From Immersiella caudata (lineage: Eukaryota > Ascomycota > Sordariomycetes > Sordariales > Lasiosphaeriaceae), in NCBI GenBank assembly GCA_030512335.1, contig JAULSU010000006.1, positions 2,294,001 to 2,358,000 of the forward strand: a stretch of DNA of 64,000 nucleotides. Reading direction: 5' to 3'. Of the stretch, positions 1 to 11,115 are shown piece by piece. The position numbers were made by a program, and so were the translations under genes. The notes beneath the pieces are model-generated. The model was not told where the DNA came from. It saw only the letters and a program-made list of their open reading frames with translations, and made no database searches. Numbering within the stretch: position 1 is the first letter of the stretch; each line of letters opens with the position of its first letter.

Positions 1-164
1 TTGATGAAGATGGCAGTTCGTTCGGCATCCAGGGGGGGCAACCACGACGCAGGCGCGTATAAAGCCTGGGATATCGCGCCTTCCTATGCCAAGATTCACG
101 ATCTAACAACCGCATCAACCAACCTCGACAGTTTTCAGGCCGTCCAGCAAGGTAATTCGACATC

Positions 165-1096
165 ATGCTTCTCTCCAACTTCTTCGGCCTCGCCGCCCTG
201 GCGACGTCGGCCTTTGGCGCCTCGTTGCAGCAGGTCCAGAACTTCGGCACCAACCCGACCAGGATTTACATGTACATCTACGTCCCGGACAAGGTAGCGG
301 CCAAGCCTGCCATCATCGTGGCGGTACGTACCTTCCTCGGCGCTTTTCACTTTAGAGTTTCGCTAACAAATCGCAGCTCCACCCTTGCGGCGGTACTGCT
401 CAGGGCTGGTACAGCGGCACCCGTCTCCCCTCGTACGCCGACCAAAACGGCTTCATCCTCATCTACGCCGGCACCCCCAACCAGAGCAACTGCTGGGACG
501 TGCAAAGCCCGGCCAGTCTTACCCACGGCCAGGGCGGCGATGCCCTCGGTATTGTCAGCATGGTCAACTACACCCTGACCAAGTACAACGGCGACAAGGA
601 CAAGGTCTACGTCATGGGTTCCTCCTCGGGCGGCATGATGACCAACGTGATGGCCGGCTCCTACCCGGATGTCTTTGAGGCCGGCGCCGCCTTCTCCGGC
701 ACTGCCCACGCCTGCTTCGCGGGCTCCCCCACCGCCACCCCCTTCGGCTCCAACCAGACCTGCGCTCAGGGTCTGTCCCGCACCCCCGAGCAGTGGGGCA
801 ACTTTGTCCGCAACTCGTACCCTGGATACACCGGCCGCCGCCCGCGCATGCAAATCTACCACGGTCTCGCTGATACTCTCGTGCGCCCTGCCTGCGGCTA
901 CGAGGCTCTCAAGCAGTGGAGCAACGTCCTCGGTGTCACGCTCGCCCGCAACGTCACTGGTGTTCCCTCGGCTCAGTACACGCAGATGATCTATGGCGAT
1001 GGTACCAAGCTGCAGGGCTTCTTCGGCCAGGGCGTCGGACACACCGCCCCTGTCAACGAGCAGCTGATGCTCAGGTTCTTCGGCCTCATCGCGTAA
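165..1096 (+). CDS. Secreted carbohydrate esterase family 1 (acetylxylan or feruloyl esterase-like)
   Basis: Two exons, 165-323 and 377-1096, flank a 53 bp phase-0 intron (GTACGT..CGCAG), giving about 292 residues, the usual CE1/PHB-depolymerase-like length. Residues 1-19 form a hydrophobic signal peptide ending SAFGA, so the enzyme is probably secreted. The exon junction restores the oxyanion-region motif LHPCGGTAQGW. The nucleophile elbow GSSSGGM lies near residue 136, a candidate acid Asp in HGLADTLV and the catalytic His in GVGHTAPV. The family removes acetyl or feruloyl groups from xylan in plant cell walls. No cellulose-binding module is seen, and I cannot tell the two activities apart from sequence alone. 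The ATG at 165 was chosen because it starts the signal peptide directly; upstream reading frames lack one. Confidence 0.9.
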
Positions 1097-1900
1097 ATAA
1101 GCCATGGGCATGAATGGTGTCGGTATATAGCAGTGATGGCGCCTTTTTCTCGAGAAACGAGACATTCCAATGTACATAGTTTGGATGTGAATATGAACAT
1201 TTCTGCATAAAAGACTCTCAGAAACTTGAGTTGTTGGCCCTGTGCACCCTCACCAAACACAAAAAAGACAGAAAACTTTTTCCCATTCCCCAACTCTCAA
1301 CGTAGTGTGCCCAAAATAAATCCCTGGCTAAAATAGGCGAGCGGCATAACGAACGGCATAGTGCAAGCTCATTTCCCCAACGAAAACATGAAACAATGTT
1401 TGGTTTCTGCCTATTGGTCGGGCTAGCCTCAAGCTTGCCTCGCATTTCGCCTCACAAACGAGGCATCTATGGTACTAGATGAATCCTGTCATAACTGATC
1501 AAACCTCCACGTTGTGACCCGGCTCCGAGTCCAGGGCCGAGCCCCCAGGCAGGTTGATTGGGTGATCCACCAAAAGACCTAGATGTGGTAATGTAACGAG
1601 GACTCAGCATCGCCTTCCTCAAAACTCGGCCGTTTTGTTACCCTGTTCCACGACCAGTTCCTAACAGAATCAGTGGATTCATTGACATCTACAAAGGAAG
1701 AATACAGAACACCGCATGGGCAACGCGGTGTTCGGCGGGGTTTCCTGAGTGGTTTCTTAGGGATTTTGAAGTGATCTCGTAGATCCTATCCAAGTGTATG
1801 TAGTTATGAAACGCCCAGCCCCAGTTTTTCTTCTGACTGCAGTAACGATGCGGTCACGCAAGATAGTTATCTCCAGCCCCTAGGTTTCGCGAGAAGCGCG
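1097..1900. other. Intergenic, no gene seen
   Basis: This is the 3' flank of the esterase. Only short reading frames without domain-like composition or splice support are present, and I see no RNA gene or repeat. Confidence 0.5.
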
Positions 1901-2425
1901 TCATGGTTCCGCAAAGTAGTCCCCTGCCCTGTAAATCGGGACTAGAGGGTGGTCGTCATCCTCGCTGTCGATTACATATTTATCAATGTCGTTTCTGGTG
2001 TGACCCTCAGGACCCTTGGACTTGAACTTCATACGGATGGCCCGCCGCCCGGTGGGTTTTCCGTCTCCAAAGCATCTGAACTCCAAGGGACAGCGCCTAC
2101 CGGCCAGTGTCTCTTTGCATCCAACAAGATCGAACGAGAGACATCCAAACTGGTCGTACACCGCCCAGAGAAGAGACTTCCAGGTGCCTGATTTATCCAC
2201 ACCTCATTGAGACAGACGCTGTTGAGCGTCCCTTTGTGGGAGAGCAAAAACCTCAAAAGCGCTTTTCCGGTGCAGGTAACTCGACCAAAGCTTAGAATCC
2301 GTAGGTGTGGCAACCTGAGACCAGTGGGCAGCCGCACAAAAAGGTTCAGGTTCCATTGATCCGGGCCGTTTGACATGGGGATTTCGAAGTGAAGCCGTAG
2401 CGTCCCGGAGCTTTGTCGTACTCAC
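1901..2425 (-). pseudogene. Relic of an F-box/LRR-like fungal protein, frameshifted
   Basis: On the minus strand one frame reads LRLHFEIPM...WNLNLF, then LRLPHLRILSFGRV, then HKGTLNSVCLNEVW, the leucine-rich style of fungal F-box-associated proteins. The match then continues in another frame as DKSGTWKSLLWAVYD...FDLVGC and ends with an acidic tail and a stop at 1901. The switch falls at about 2196-2199 and has no splice signals, so a one- or two-base indel is the simplest reading. The upstream continuation is closed by a stop at about 2430 and no F-box is visible. I infer a decayed 3' fragment. The family call rests on style rather than a diagnostic motif; it could be an uncharacterised protein family. 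Confidence 0.4.
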
Positions 2426-4173
2426 AGAACCAATGGCGAGGTAAACTCCCTGGACCTATCCTCGTTGGCTAGAATTCGTAAGCTGGTCCAACAGACGGTA
2501 CAGGATGAACCGGGGTGCGAGATCGATGGTTGACTTGAGAATGGTCAATGTCCATCGGACCACAATCGCGCCAGCATGGATCCTAGCCAGAGCGAACTTG
2601 AGATTACGAGAGCTTTTTAGTCTATGCAGACCGTATTCCCGAGTTAGATGCTCTGCCCTCGTGCCGAGTGGAGGTACCGGTAGCTGCGGAGTATCCAGGC
2701 GTGAGATGATCTTCGGGTCAAAAGGTCGCTAACTCCAGGATGGATCAACTTGATTGATGGTCAACCGGCTTTCCCTGGAAATATACGGTCATGCTCCGAG
2801 GCAAAGATAGAAACCCAAGCGTAGTCAACCCGGCAGCGATGGTCTGAGACCAGTCCGCGGTGCTTTGGGAAGTGATGATGGCGAGCATGACTCTGGACAC
2901 CGCGTCGAGCATGGCAACCTTTCGTCTTTTCCGGCCTGGAGCTTCTTCCGGGAGGATAAAATCGGCCTGAAGGCCGGGATTGCGAGGGCAACAACCGCCG
3001 CGACGCCAATCGCATTTGCATCGAGCATGTCGGCAGGTCCCATTATGGTGGGAGGGCGCGATCGCCTGCTTTTGACAAAGAGAAGGACCGAAATAGTGAA
3101 GCGTTGGTGTGACTGGATCGAGTGGAGTCGGGGGTGCAGTGCCTTGTTTGTTAGGCCACAACGCACATTTGCGGCACAGTATCAGGCAAATTTTCTGCTC
3201 CTCCAATTTCGAAACTAGCTCTTGGTCCTGACGTCGGTAATTTCTCTTTCGTTGACATACAGACTCCTAGTGACACAATTTCACAACTCATGTCTGCTTC
3301 CTAAATCTTGGTTGCATCCTATGGGTATCACACTAGTTTGATGCTCTCAACCCGACAGCAGAGTCGCGTTTGCGAAGCAACACGCAGTTGCAAACCGTCT
3401 CAGCTACAACCCAGTACTCCCTCGGGTCCAGCCACGAGTACGCCTGCTTGCTCGAGACTTGATTTTCTGAATCTGAGTCGGTATATTCTATTTTCAACCT
3501 TCAAATGCCGGCACGGGTACGCTGCACAAGTCCAAGTCCAAGCCTAATAAGGCTGGTGGCCCCAGCGAAGCATAAATACCCATGTCTTCCTCGATGACGT
3601 TGGGCTTCCAGGCTGGCCCGGCCCGAATCGGAATATGGCAGCCCACATCCCGCGTGCAGAGGGAATCCACTGAGGCATGGGGGTAGGGCTTGCCCACTTT
3701 TCCACCCTACACCGCACGCGATATGGGTGCTGGTATCCGTTTCAGCGTCAAATCAACAAAATGTTCATCCTTCCAAGCCCTGGATTATGGTATTTACCCT
3801 TGGCACCCAGCCTCAGGGGTAGCAGAGCTGCACGCCCACAGACCAATTTCATTTTTCGCTCTCTGCTTGGCGCCGTGTCAGCCCTACCAAAACGCCCGCA
3901 AACCGGGACAACGCTCCCCCGCCTCCCCTGCTTGTCTGACATTCTGGAGTTCAAGTGCAGGGCGTAATTTGGGGTGTTTTGGAGACCGAGTGCTCTCCTA
4001 AAATTGAACCACGGCTGGATCACCAACGGTGTTGTTTCTCCGTCACGATCCTCTTCTTCTAATCTCCATTGCTTGGCTGCGACTCACGTTCGTCGTCTGC
4101 CGTCCACTCTTTTCGCGTGCCCGCAAAAGTCACTCGTTGCTTGCCTAGTTTACCAGACATCAAAACATCAAAA
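2426..4173. other. Intergenic, no supportable gene
   Basis: Several overlapping frames of 60-150 codons exist on both strands, notably minus-strand frames between 2745 and 3206, but none shows a domain, signal peptide or coherent exon structure. The last 150 bp, rich in C/T, probably form the promoter and leader of the next gene. Confidence 0.4.
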
Positions 4174-5169
4174 ATGGTGTCGCTAAAATCGTGCTTTGTG
4201 CACATACCGGCGCTGCCGAACATCATCACCGTGTCGGGCGTTCAAGAGATAGCCAAGTTCGGCTATGCAACGACAAACACCAACTATCTCGGCTTCACGT
4301 CGTGTGCGGTCAGCTCAAGAAACACACCGACGGCGCTCGGCCAGCAGTTCTCGACGGCCAAATGCACCCTGCCCGCCTCGGTCTCGGGCAAGGCATACTC
4401 GGTGACCCCCGTTGTCGTCTTCACCGGATCCGGCTCCTTCCCGCGCACCACGCGCAGTTGCGATCCAGTTCCCGTCGCGAGCCTCAACAAGGCCAACTTC
4501 CAGTTCTCTTGCAAGACCGTGGCCGTGAACAAGCTGGAAGTCGGATACCACACCATTTCCTGGCAGGTCCCCGCCGCCGCGAGCGTCTCCATCATCTACA
4601 ACCTCTTCCCTATTGTCAAGCCCAGCACGACACCCGTCTACGTCGTCAGTCCGGCCAAGGCCTCAACCACTTTCATCCCCGTCACTGCAACCTACACCAC
4701 GGCGACCAGCACGCGACCCTACACGATTGCGACGCCCACCAGCTGGGTACGCATTTACACCGACACCAAGACGTGCTCCTTCACCGTCACTGTCACGCCG
4801 ACTGCTGCTCCTCTCATCCGTCGCCAAGAAGATGAAGTCCGTGGAGTCCCGGGCAGTGACCTTCAGCCCGAATTGTTGCCTCCTGCAAGCCCAGACACCG
4901 ACCCCCAACACGACTTGCTTCCTCACGCGCCCATCGACCTCAAGAAGCGCGCCGCAACACCCACCCTCGCCAAGATCGACTTCACCTACCCGCCGTACGG
5001 AAAGTCTACCGTTTATGTCAAGAGCTTCAGCACGACCACCTACACCTGGTGGACGCACCCCGTTTCCACCGTGACGCCGCCAGGAGTTACCATCACGACC
5101 TCGATTATGAGTTATAGCTATACCACTCTAACCGTCACGAAGACACCGACAGCTACCACTGCTAAGTGA
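4174..5169 (+). CDS. Ser/Thr-rich hypothetical protein, possibly secreted or wall-associated
   Basis: The ATG at 4174, preceded by an A-rich leader (catcaaaa), gives 331 residues; an upstream in-frame start at 4069 would add 35 residues of no obvious character. The N-terminus is only weakly signal-peptide-like. The body is rich in Thr, Ser, Val and Pro with scattered Cys. The C-terminal part carries IDFTYPPYG, TTTYTWWT and a Thr-rich VTITTS/VTKTPT tail, a style seen in fungal hypothetical surface proteins. Two dibasic sites (RR near residue 220 and KKR near 260) resemble Kex2 processing sites. Between them, about 4830-4945, the reading frame loses its GC-rich third positions and the +1 frame looks better, suggesting a compensated double frameshift. 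No catalytic domain is recognised. Confidence 0.6.
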   Translation: MVSLKSCFVHIPALPNIITVSGVQEIAKFGYATTNTNYLGFTSCAVSSRNTPTALGQQFSTAKCTLPASVSGKAYSVTPVVVFTGSGSFPRTTRSCDPVPVASLNKANFQFSCKTVAVNKLEVGYHTISWQVPAAASVSIIYNLFPIVKPSTTPVYVVSPAKASTTFIPVTATYTTATSTRPYTIATPTSWVRIYTDTKTCSFTVTVTPTAAPLIRRQEDEVRGVPGSDLQPELLPPASPDTDPQHDLLPHAPIDLKKRAATPTLAKIDFTYPPYGKSTVYVKSFSTTTYTWWTHPVSTVTPPGVTITTSIMSYSYTTLTVTKTPTATTAK

Positions 5170-6933
5170 TAGTGTGAGGTGAATGAGTGTTGTTGGAGAT
5201 TGAGAGGATGCTCGATGTCTACAGGGGAGGGTGTTTGATGTTTCTCAACTTTAAGCCAAAGACTTGGATGCACAATGTATTTGAAACGTCGATGTCTTGC
5301 GCCTCCCTGAACTCGAGGCAGTCATTGGCATTGGGCAAAATGCTGGCTCCTTGATCGACACGAGCAAACAGTGCTCATGTCTATGAATGGAGATGCTACA
5401 GCTTTTGATGGAATAGATCGAGACCATTATAATGTCAGGGCCAGAATATATATTTCAACAATTTTGCGCAAAGATAAGCCTTGACCACGTGATTCTGGAC
5501 TCGTTTCGAAACGGTCCAGAGTGGCATTGAAGCTGACGACGCGGCCTAACGCCGCGCCGATGAATACGAAGTCGCAATACGAAGTTTTGACAACCAACGG
5601 TGGTGCATAAAGTCTTGGCCCACTATAGGAAGGAAGAGGATGCCGTATCGGCTTAGATGGTTGCATCAACCATTTCTTCTCGACGCGTCGCTGATAAGGG
5701 GGAGGCAGTGACGTTGTCGCGTTTGTGGGAAGGGCGCCGCAGCCTGCGGGGCAAGTGCCTCTCGGGATGGAGGCTTGCGGCTGCGGCGTAGGAGGCGCTG
5801 CCCGTCTTCCAGGTCTCAAACGGCGCGATTGCTATCCCATGCAAAATGGCGGCGAGTGCGTGTAAAACCTCATCGGGCTGTGTCGAAGGAATGCCAACGG
5901 CTTGAACGCCCGCTCCTCCGCAACCAAGCCGAAAAGGGTGCGAGAATTGAGTGAGTCCGCGTTGTCTCCTGCGTTGGGTTAGCTGGCAGCTGGGTCAAGC
6001 ATTTAGGGTTGCATTAGCGCAGCTGTCCATCACAGGGTCCCGTCCAAAAGGGCGGATTGAAATTGCGGGCGCCTAAAATAACTTCAAGCTTGCGGGATGC
6101 AACATCCTGGCTTGCGGGGAAGCTTTCGCTTCCTTCACCACCACGAAAATCCCATCGAACCAAGCAGCCGTCCAGTCGTCCCCTCGAACGTCGATCGGGA
6201 TCTGAACAGTCGACCGCATGGTGAATTTGAAGGGGCGCACGAGACAAAACAACACCAAAAATGAAACTGGCACGTTTGCGTGGGAAGCTCGCAATCCAAT
6301 ATATTTGCAGCCAACGCGCTGATGTAGGGCGGGCGGAATAGGGGGGCCCTTAAATGAGGCCTGCCCAAGCAGCTGGGAACCGCAAAGCTTCTGTGCCGCC
6401 CGCAGGCCATGGCGTGATGAGCCACCCGGTTTTTACGAAGATCAGGTGCTTGGCGGCCGCGTCTTGGCACGGGGCCAATCACGGTGCTGGATTCCGAGCA
6501 GGACCGACCTGGGACTGAGCCATGCCGCCAAATCGCTCAAATCCGAGGATTTGCTGACCAGTCAAAGGGAAACGCGCAAGCGCAACTTCTTTCGGCCAGA
6601 ATGTCGCATTTTTCCACGTTCCACAACGCGGCCAGCCGCACCCGCGGGGGTTCGGGGCTCAGGCTCGGAAAACCCAGCATGCCACAAATCACACATCCCT
6701 TGCTTGCGTTAGGCCCCCTACTTTAGGTAGGGCTTGTCCGCCCTGCCTCGTTCCCGGGTTTTCCTCTCCGCTCAATTTTTTTTTTTCCGCAAGAACGTCT
6801 TTGCAGCACCTACATACGCCAACGGTCATGTCGTGACCCAATCACTCGTTTCCTCCCCTTTTAGACCTTTTGGATTTTACTTCCTCTAATTTTCCCCCAG
6901 CGACTGCTCCCTGCAGTCCCGCCCAGCACAACC
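5170..6933. other. Intergenic, no gene seen
   Basis: About 1.8 kb between two plus-strand genes. Minus-strand frames near 5427-5844 and 6014-6482 are Arg/Pro-rich shadows with no domain. A T-run (about 6777-6788) and a CT-rich stretch before 6934 look like the core promoter and leader of the GT32 gene. Confidence 0.45.
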
Positions 6934-8040
6934 ATGATCCGACCGTCCACGCGCTCGTGGGTGACGTCCCGGGCCAGTCTGCTCACCACCTTCGTCGCCC
7001 TCTTCATCCTCATCTCCATCTGGACAACCCACATCTACAGCGATGCCCTCAACCTCGAATCCATCCGCTCCCGCCTTCCCTCCAACCTCAACCCCCTGCG
7101 CAGCCGCCCGGCCTCACCGTTCCGCAACACCACCGATCCCATAACCCACCACCTCCTCCCTCCAAAAATCTGGCAAATCTCCCTCCCTAAGAACCCCGCC
7201 GACTCCGCCAGCCGCGACATCAACCCCGAATCCCTCCAAGACGCCGCCACATGGCTCGCCAGAAACCCCGACTACGCCTACACCCTCGTCGACGACCACG
7301 GCGGCGAGACCTTTGTCCGCGCCCACTTCTCCCACCGCCCCGATATCATCGACGCATATAATCACATGCCCAACGTCGGCATGAAGTCCGACCTCCTGCG
7401 CTACCTCCTCCTGCACGTCGAAGGCGGGGTGTACACCGACACCGACACGGTCGCTCTCAAACCCATCGACAAGTGGATTCCCTACGAATTCCGCTCCAAG
7501 GCCAAAGTCGTGGTGGGGATCGAATTTGATCGGCTCGATGGCGGCGCGTGGGCGGATATCAACCACTGGGTGCAGTTCTGCCAGTGGACGATTGCCGCCG
7601 CGCCGGGACACCCGATGTTTATGCGCATGGCGGAAAGGGTGTTGGCGAGCTTGGGGGATTTAAGTCGGGAGCATGGGGTTCCGGTGCAGGAGCTGAAGCC
7701 AACGAGCTTCGAGGTGATGAACTCGACGGGGCCGGCGGCGTTTACGGATGTGGTGTTTGAAGAGCTGAGGATGGCCGAGGGGTGGTTGAGCGATACGAAG
7801 GATTTGAGCGGGATGCATGGGGCTAGGATGTTTGGGGATGTGTTGGTGTTGACGGTGAATGGGTTTGGCATGGGGCAATTGCACTCGGGGAGTGTGCATA
7901 ATGGGACGGTGCCCGAGGAGGCGTTGGTGAAGCATTTATTTAGGGGGAGTTGGAGGGAGCCGGATTGGTTTCCAGATGAGGAGGGGAAGGTGAAGGAGAG
8001 GAGGGGGCTGTGGGAGCGGATCAGAGCAATGTGGGAGTGA
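6934..8040 (+). CDS. GT32 glycosyltransferase (Och1/Hoc1-like alpha-1,6-mannosyltransferase family)
   Basis: A single exon of 368 residues. Residues about 14-35 form one hydrophobic segment (SLLTTFVALFILISIWTTHI) after a short basic N-terminus, the type II Golgi anchor expected for this family. The luminal domain has the family core: PKIWQISLP, the SDLLRYLLLHVEGGVYTDTDT stretch containing the DxD motif near residue 170 (metal and nucleotide-sugar binding), and the later GxxxMGQLHSGS region. Members transfer mannose or other sugars onto N-glycans or sphingolipids in the Golgi; the exact acceptor cannot be read from sequence. Codon use turns from C-rich to G/T-rich third positions in the second half, but the frame is intact. 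Start chosen because it places the anchor at the N-terminus. Confidence 0.85.
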   Translation: MIRPSTRSWVTSRASLLTTFVALFILISIWTTHIYSDALNLESIRSRLPSNLNPLRSRPASPFRNTTDPITHHLLPPKIWQISLPKNPADSASRDINPESLQDAATWLARNPDYAYTLVDDHGGETFVRAHFSHRPDIIDAYNHMPNVGMKSDLLRYLLLHVEGGVYTDTDTVALKPIDKWIPYEFRSKAKVVVGIEFDRLDGGAWADINHWVQFCQWTIAAAPGHPMFMRMAERVLASLGDLSREHGVPVQELKPTSFEVMNSTGPAAFTDVVFEELRMAEGWLSDTKDLSGMHGARMFGDVLVLTVNGFGMGQLHSGSVHNGTVPEEALVKHLFRGSWREPDWFPDEEGKVKERRGLWERIRAMWE

Positions 8041-9191
8041 AGATGGATCATGGATGTTAATGATCTACGACACGGGGTGCAGGACGGCGGTCTTCCTTGG
8101 GTCAGATACGGCGCGTCACGCACTCAGCGATGGGATGCAAGGGATGAGCGACTCGAGCCGGCAAGCCTCGCCCAAGAAGAGCACGGGGAGTCGACTGCGC
8201 GACGGGGCCGAGCCCTGTGAGCAGTGGAGACGCATCGGTTACGATCTGCTGAAGGCAAACGCCCTACCTTTACCCAGCGGTATCGTCCCCCTGGATGCCA
8301 TCGGAGAGCAGGACCTCAAAGCCGCTGCAGTGCGGTGAGGTTGAAAAGCTAACCCGATGGTTGCAGCTTGTGGTGACATCGTCTCCTATCTCCAGGAGGA
8401 TGACAGCCGAGGAGCGAGTAACCTCCGCGCCGAAAGAGGGAATGTCTTGGCAGGAGGCCAGGATGCACAGCAGCATGGTGCAGCGTATGAGCGAAGGATG
8501 CAGTGGGCTACGTTATGGAGATACTGACCTGGTAAGGTGGGACTCTGACGTGGTATTGATGGGGCAGTTGTGTTCCTTCGGGAACTTGAATAGAGTCGCA
8601 ACCTGTCAGACTTGGAGTTGATCTGGGTTGCCGATGCGTGGCATAGTATCGAGATTTGAATACAACATCTCTGAGTACACTTTGAATAGACGTCTCTTGT
8701 GTCGGGCCAGCGTTTTTGAAAGGCACAACCTAGGGAGGCTTCGCCTTCTCATTTTACACCTGTTTGCTCCCTTTCTGTGACTCAGTGCTACAGCACCATC
8801 ATTGTTGTAGCCGTCGTGGCCGTCTTGCCCCAAGTCTGCAGCCCATGCCTAGGAGTTTGCTTACTGCGAGCCCTGTACTTATTTTTGCTATACAAAATGA
8901 CGCCAATCTCGAGGACTCGGTCAAGTTTCGCTCACATTTGCAATGTCTTGGGGCTCAAGTGCGAGATGCACCCGTCGCAGTTCGTTCAACCAATCAAAAC
9001 ACCCATGTCTCTTCCTTCGCACTCGCTGAAAGTCCGTGACTCCGCACGCGACGCGTTGATCACAGCTGCCTTGTTCTCTCAACGACATTTATCTGCACAA
9101 AGGCGCAGCGCTCACCACTCAAATTACCCTAATCACCACACTCTTACCATCCGCTCTATTTTTTCAAGTTTCACTCAAATCAGCTGACAAA
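8041..9191. other. Intergenic, no gene seen
   Basis: This is the 3' flank of the GT32 gene and the promoter of the SDR gene. The plus-strand frame 8777-9187 begins with a hydrophobic stretch but runs into the leader of the SDR gene and has no recognisable domain, so I leave it out. Confidence 0.45.
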
Positions 9192-10106
9192 ATGACAATC
9201 AACGCCCTCGTCGTAGGCGGCACCTCAGGCATAGGCTACGCCATCGCGCGACACCTCCCCTCACTGCTCTCCACCCCTTCCATCCTCATCGCCGGCCGCA
9301 CCGCTCCCCCCGATCTCGCATCCCATCCGCATCTCACCTTTCGCCCGCTGGAAGCCACCTCGATGCGCGCCATCCGCACTTTTACCTCTTCCCTCCTCAA
9401 TGAGTCCCCGCGACCCAAACTTTCCTATCTGGTCATGACGCAGGGAATGATGTCCACCGCGCCGCGCACCGAGGTGGAAGGCGAGGGAATCGACCGAAAA
9501 ATGGCGTTACATTTTTACGGGAAGCAGCTGTTGATCAGGGAGTTGATGCCATTACTGGAGGAAAAGGCAAGGGTGTTAGTCGTGTATGATGGGTGGTTGG
9601 GCAGTCCGGAGAAGTTGGATTGGGAGGATCTGGATTTGACGAGGGGGTATGGCTTGGGCAAGGCGGCGGATCATTGTACGAGCATGATGGACGGGATGGT
9701 GCAGTGGTGGGCTGCACAGCAGGGACCGCATGAAGGGAAGAGGTTGTTTGTGCATGCTTTTCCGGGGGGTGTGAATACGGGGTTGATGCGGGAGGTTGTG
9801 CCGGGTAGTAAGTTGTTTCACTTTGCTGTAGGGATTGATTTGAGAAATGCTGACTTTGATGCAGTATTGCAGGGCGCGGTCAAGGGATTGGGCAAGTTGT
9901 TTTTGACGACGCCCGAGACGTGTGCCGAGAGGTTGGTCAAGGGGACGGAGAAGAGTGCCGAGGAGGGGAGAGGCTGGGCGAATCTTGATAGCAAGGGGAG
10001 GGTGATGGGGGAGAAGGCGATTTGGACGGATGAGCAGATGGGCAAAGTGGCGAGCCATACTTGGGGGTTGATTGACAAGGCTCTTGAGGGGCAGTCTGGC
10101 AGCTGA
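9192..10106 (+). CDS. Short-chain dehydrogenase/reductase with a hidden in-frame intron
   Basis: The N-terminal Rossmann motif VVGGTSGIG (residues about 7-15) binds NAD(P), and YGLGK near residue 153 is the catalytic YxxxK. The frame is open throughout, but 9808-9864 is a 57 bp segment with perfect intron features: GTAAGT donor, branch TGCTGAC and acceptor GATGCAG. It is a multiple of three, so it does not close the frame. Removing it joins VVPG to ILQGAVKGLGKLF and gives 285 residues, a normal SDR length. Substrate and pathway are unknown. The gene stands alone, with no biosynthetic neighbours within 5 kb. SDRs of this kind also resemble light-dependent-reductase/WW-oxidoreductase-like proteins. 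Confidence 0.85.
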   Translation: MTINALVVGGTSGIGYAIARHLPSLLSTPSILIAGRTAPPDLASHPHLTFRPLEATSMRAIRTFTSSLLNESPRPKLSYLVMTQGMMSTAPRTEVEGEGIDRKMALHFYGKQLLIRELMPLLEEKARVLVVYDGWLGSPEKLDWEDLDLTRGYGLGKAADHCTSMMDGMVQWWAAQQGPHEGKRLFVHAFPGGVNTGLMREVVPGSKLFHFAVGIDLRNADFDAVLQGAVKGLGKLFLTTPETCAERLVKGTEKSAEEGRGWANLDSKGRVMGEKAIWTDEQMGKVASHTWGLIDKALEGQSGS

Positions 10107-10107
10107 G

Positions 10108-10153
10108 TCCTGGCCATATCAGCAGCCCAATCCTGGCCATATCAGCAGCCCAA
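10108..10153 (+). repeat. Two perfect tandem copies of a 23 bp unit
   Basis: The unit tcctggccatatcagcagc plus ccaa occurs at 10108-10130 and again at 10131-10153 directly after the SDR stop codon. It looks like a recent slippage duplication in the 3' untranslated region. Confidence 0.9.
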
Positions 10154-11115
10154 ACGACAAAAACTGGCACATACGACCATACCCATTGGAAAATTCGGGA
10201 TCCCGTCCGCTCTCCCACAGACAAGCCAGCGAGGGCCAGACTAGTAGTTGGGTCGGTGACTACCAGCGAATCCCTGGTGTTGTATGTTTTTTTGCACTTT
10301 TCCCCTCTCCGGTGGAGACATGGTGTAAGTCGAACGACCTCAGGGGTCAACGGCTGAATAATCCAAGCAATTTTGTCTCTTCCAATATATCTCAAACAAC
10401 CTCACGCTGTCATCATAGAGCGTCACGGACTCGCCGTCATCATTTTTGCGCAGAGCTGGAGCAGGTAGGTAGTTCAGCTCTAGCGCATTGTCGGTTATTC
10501 CGCTGCCTGACTGAACGGTGTTTGTCCCAATGCGGGAGATGCACAAGCAAAACTCGGGGGCGCTCAGATCGTCCGCTTCCGAATTGGGACAAGATAAATT
10601 CTCCGATGATATATGAGGCAGATATGGAAACCTTCTAGAAGGCTTCTGCAATATCGAGACGCATTAATCGAAGCTTCGAAGAACAATATGGTTCATGCGC
10701 ACAATCAAAGTTGCACCAATTGTAATTGAGCTGTGCCATTTAGGCGCCTGTCAATCCCCAGAGTCCCGGGTTCGGGGAACGGCCGATCTTGGATCGTCAC
10801 GGATTTCGGAGCCATCTATTTCTGCCTTCCAGACACACCTGTACCTTCACTGGTGCTCAACCAAGCGGACTACCCCCACTCATTGTCAGTGTCGGCAACA
10901 CCAACAACACCCAAACAACCGCACGTTGTTTATCAACATTATGCCCCTACAAAAGGTCCACACAGACAGGACAGTGGCCCAAGCAGCCGGGCTCCAGCTG
11001 AGGCACAGTCCATCGCGATGCGATGCCTCTTATACCGACTCAACTGCCGTGTCACAGGAACAGACTTTGTTCTGTACCCATCTGCCCCTTTTTTTGAACG
11101 AACTCCCAAATCGAG
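10154..11115. other. Intergenic, no gene seen
   Basis: Frames between 10695 and 11314 overlap the start of the Clr5 gene and show no domain. This is probably the promoter and leader of the downstream gene. Confidence 0.45.

Noticed and set aside
2745..3206. Minus-strand frames containing MGPADMLDANAIGVAAVVALAI and, in another frame, AMLDAVSRVMLAIITS
   Set aside because: Hydrophobic stretches in two different frames with no splice signals joining them and no family recognised; too weak to call a gene or pseudogene.
8777..9187. 136-codon plus-strand frame with a hydrophobic start
   Set aside because: Ends 5 bp before the SDR start and covers its promoter and leader; no domain.
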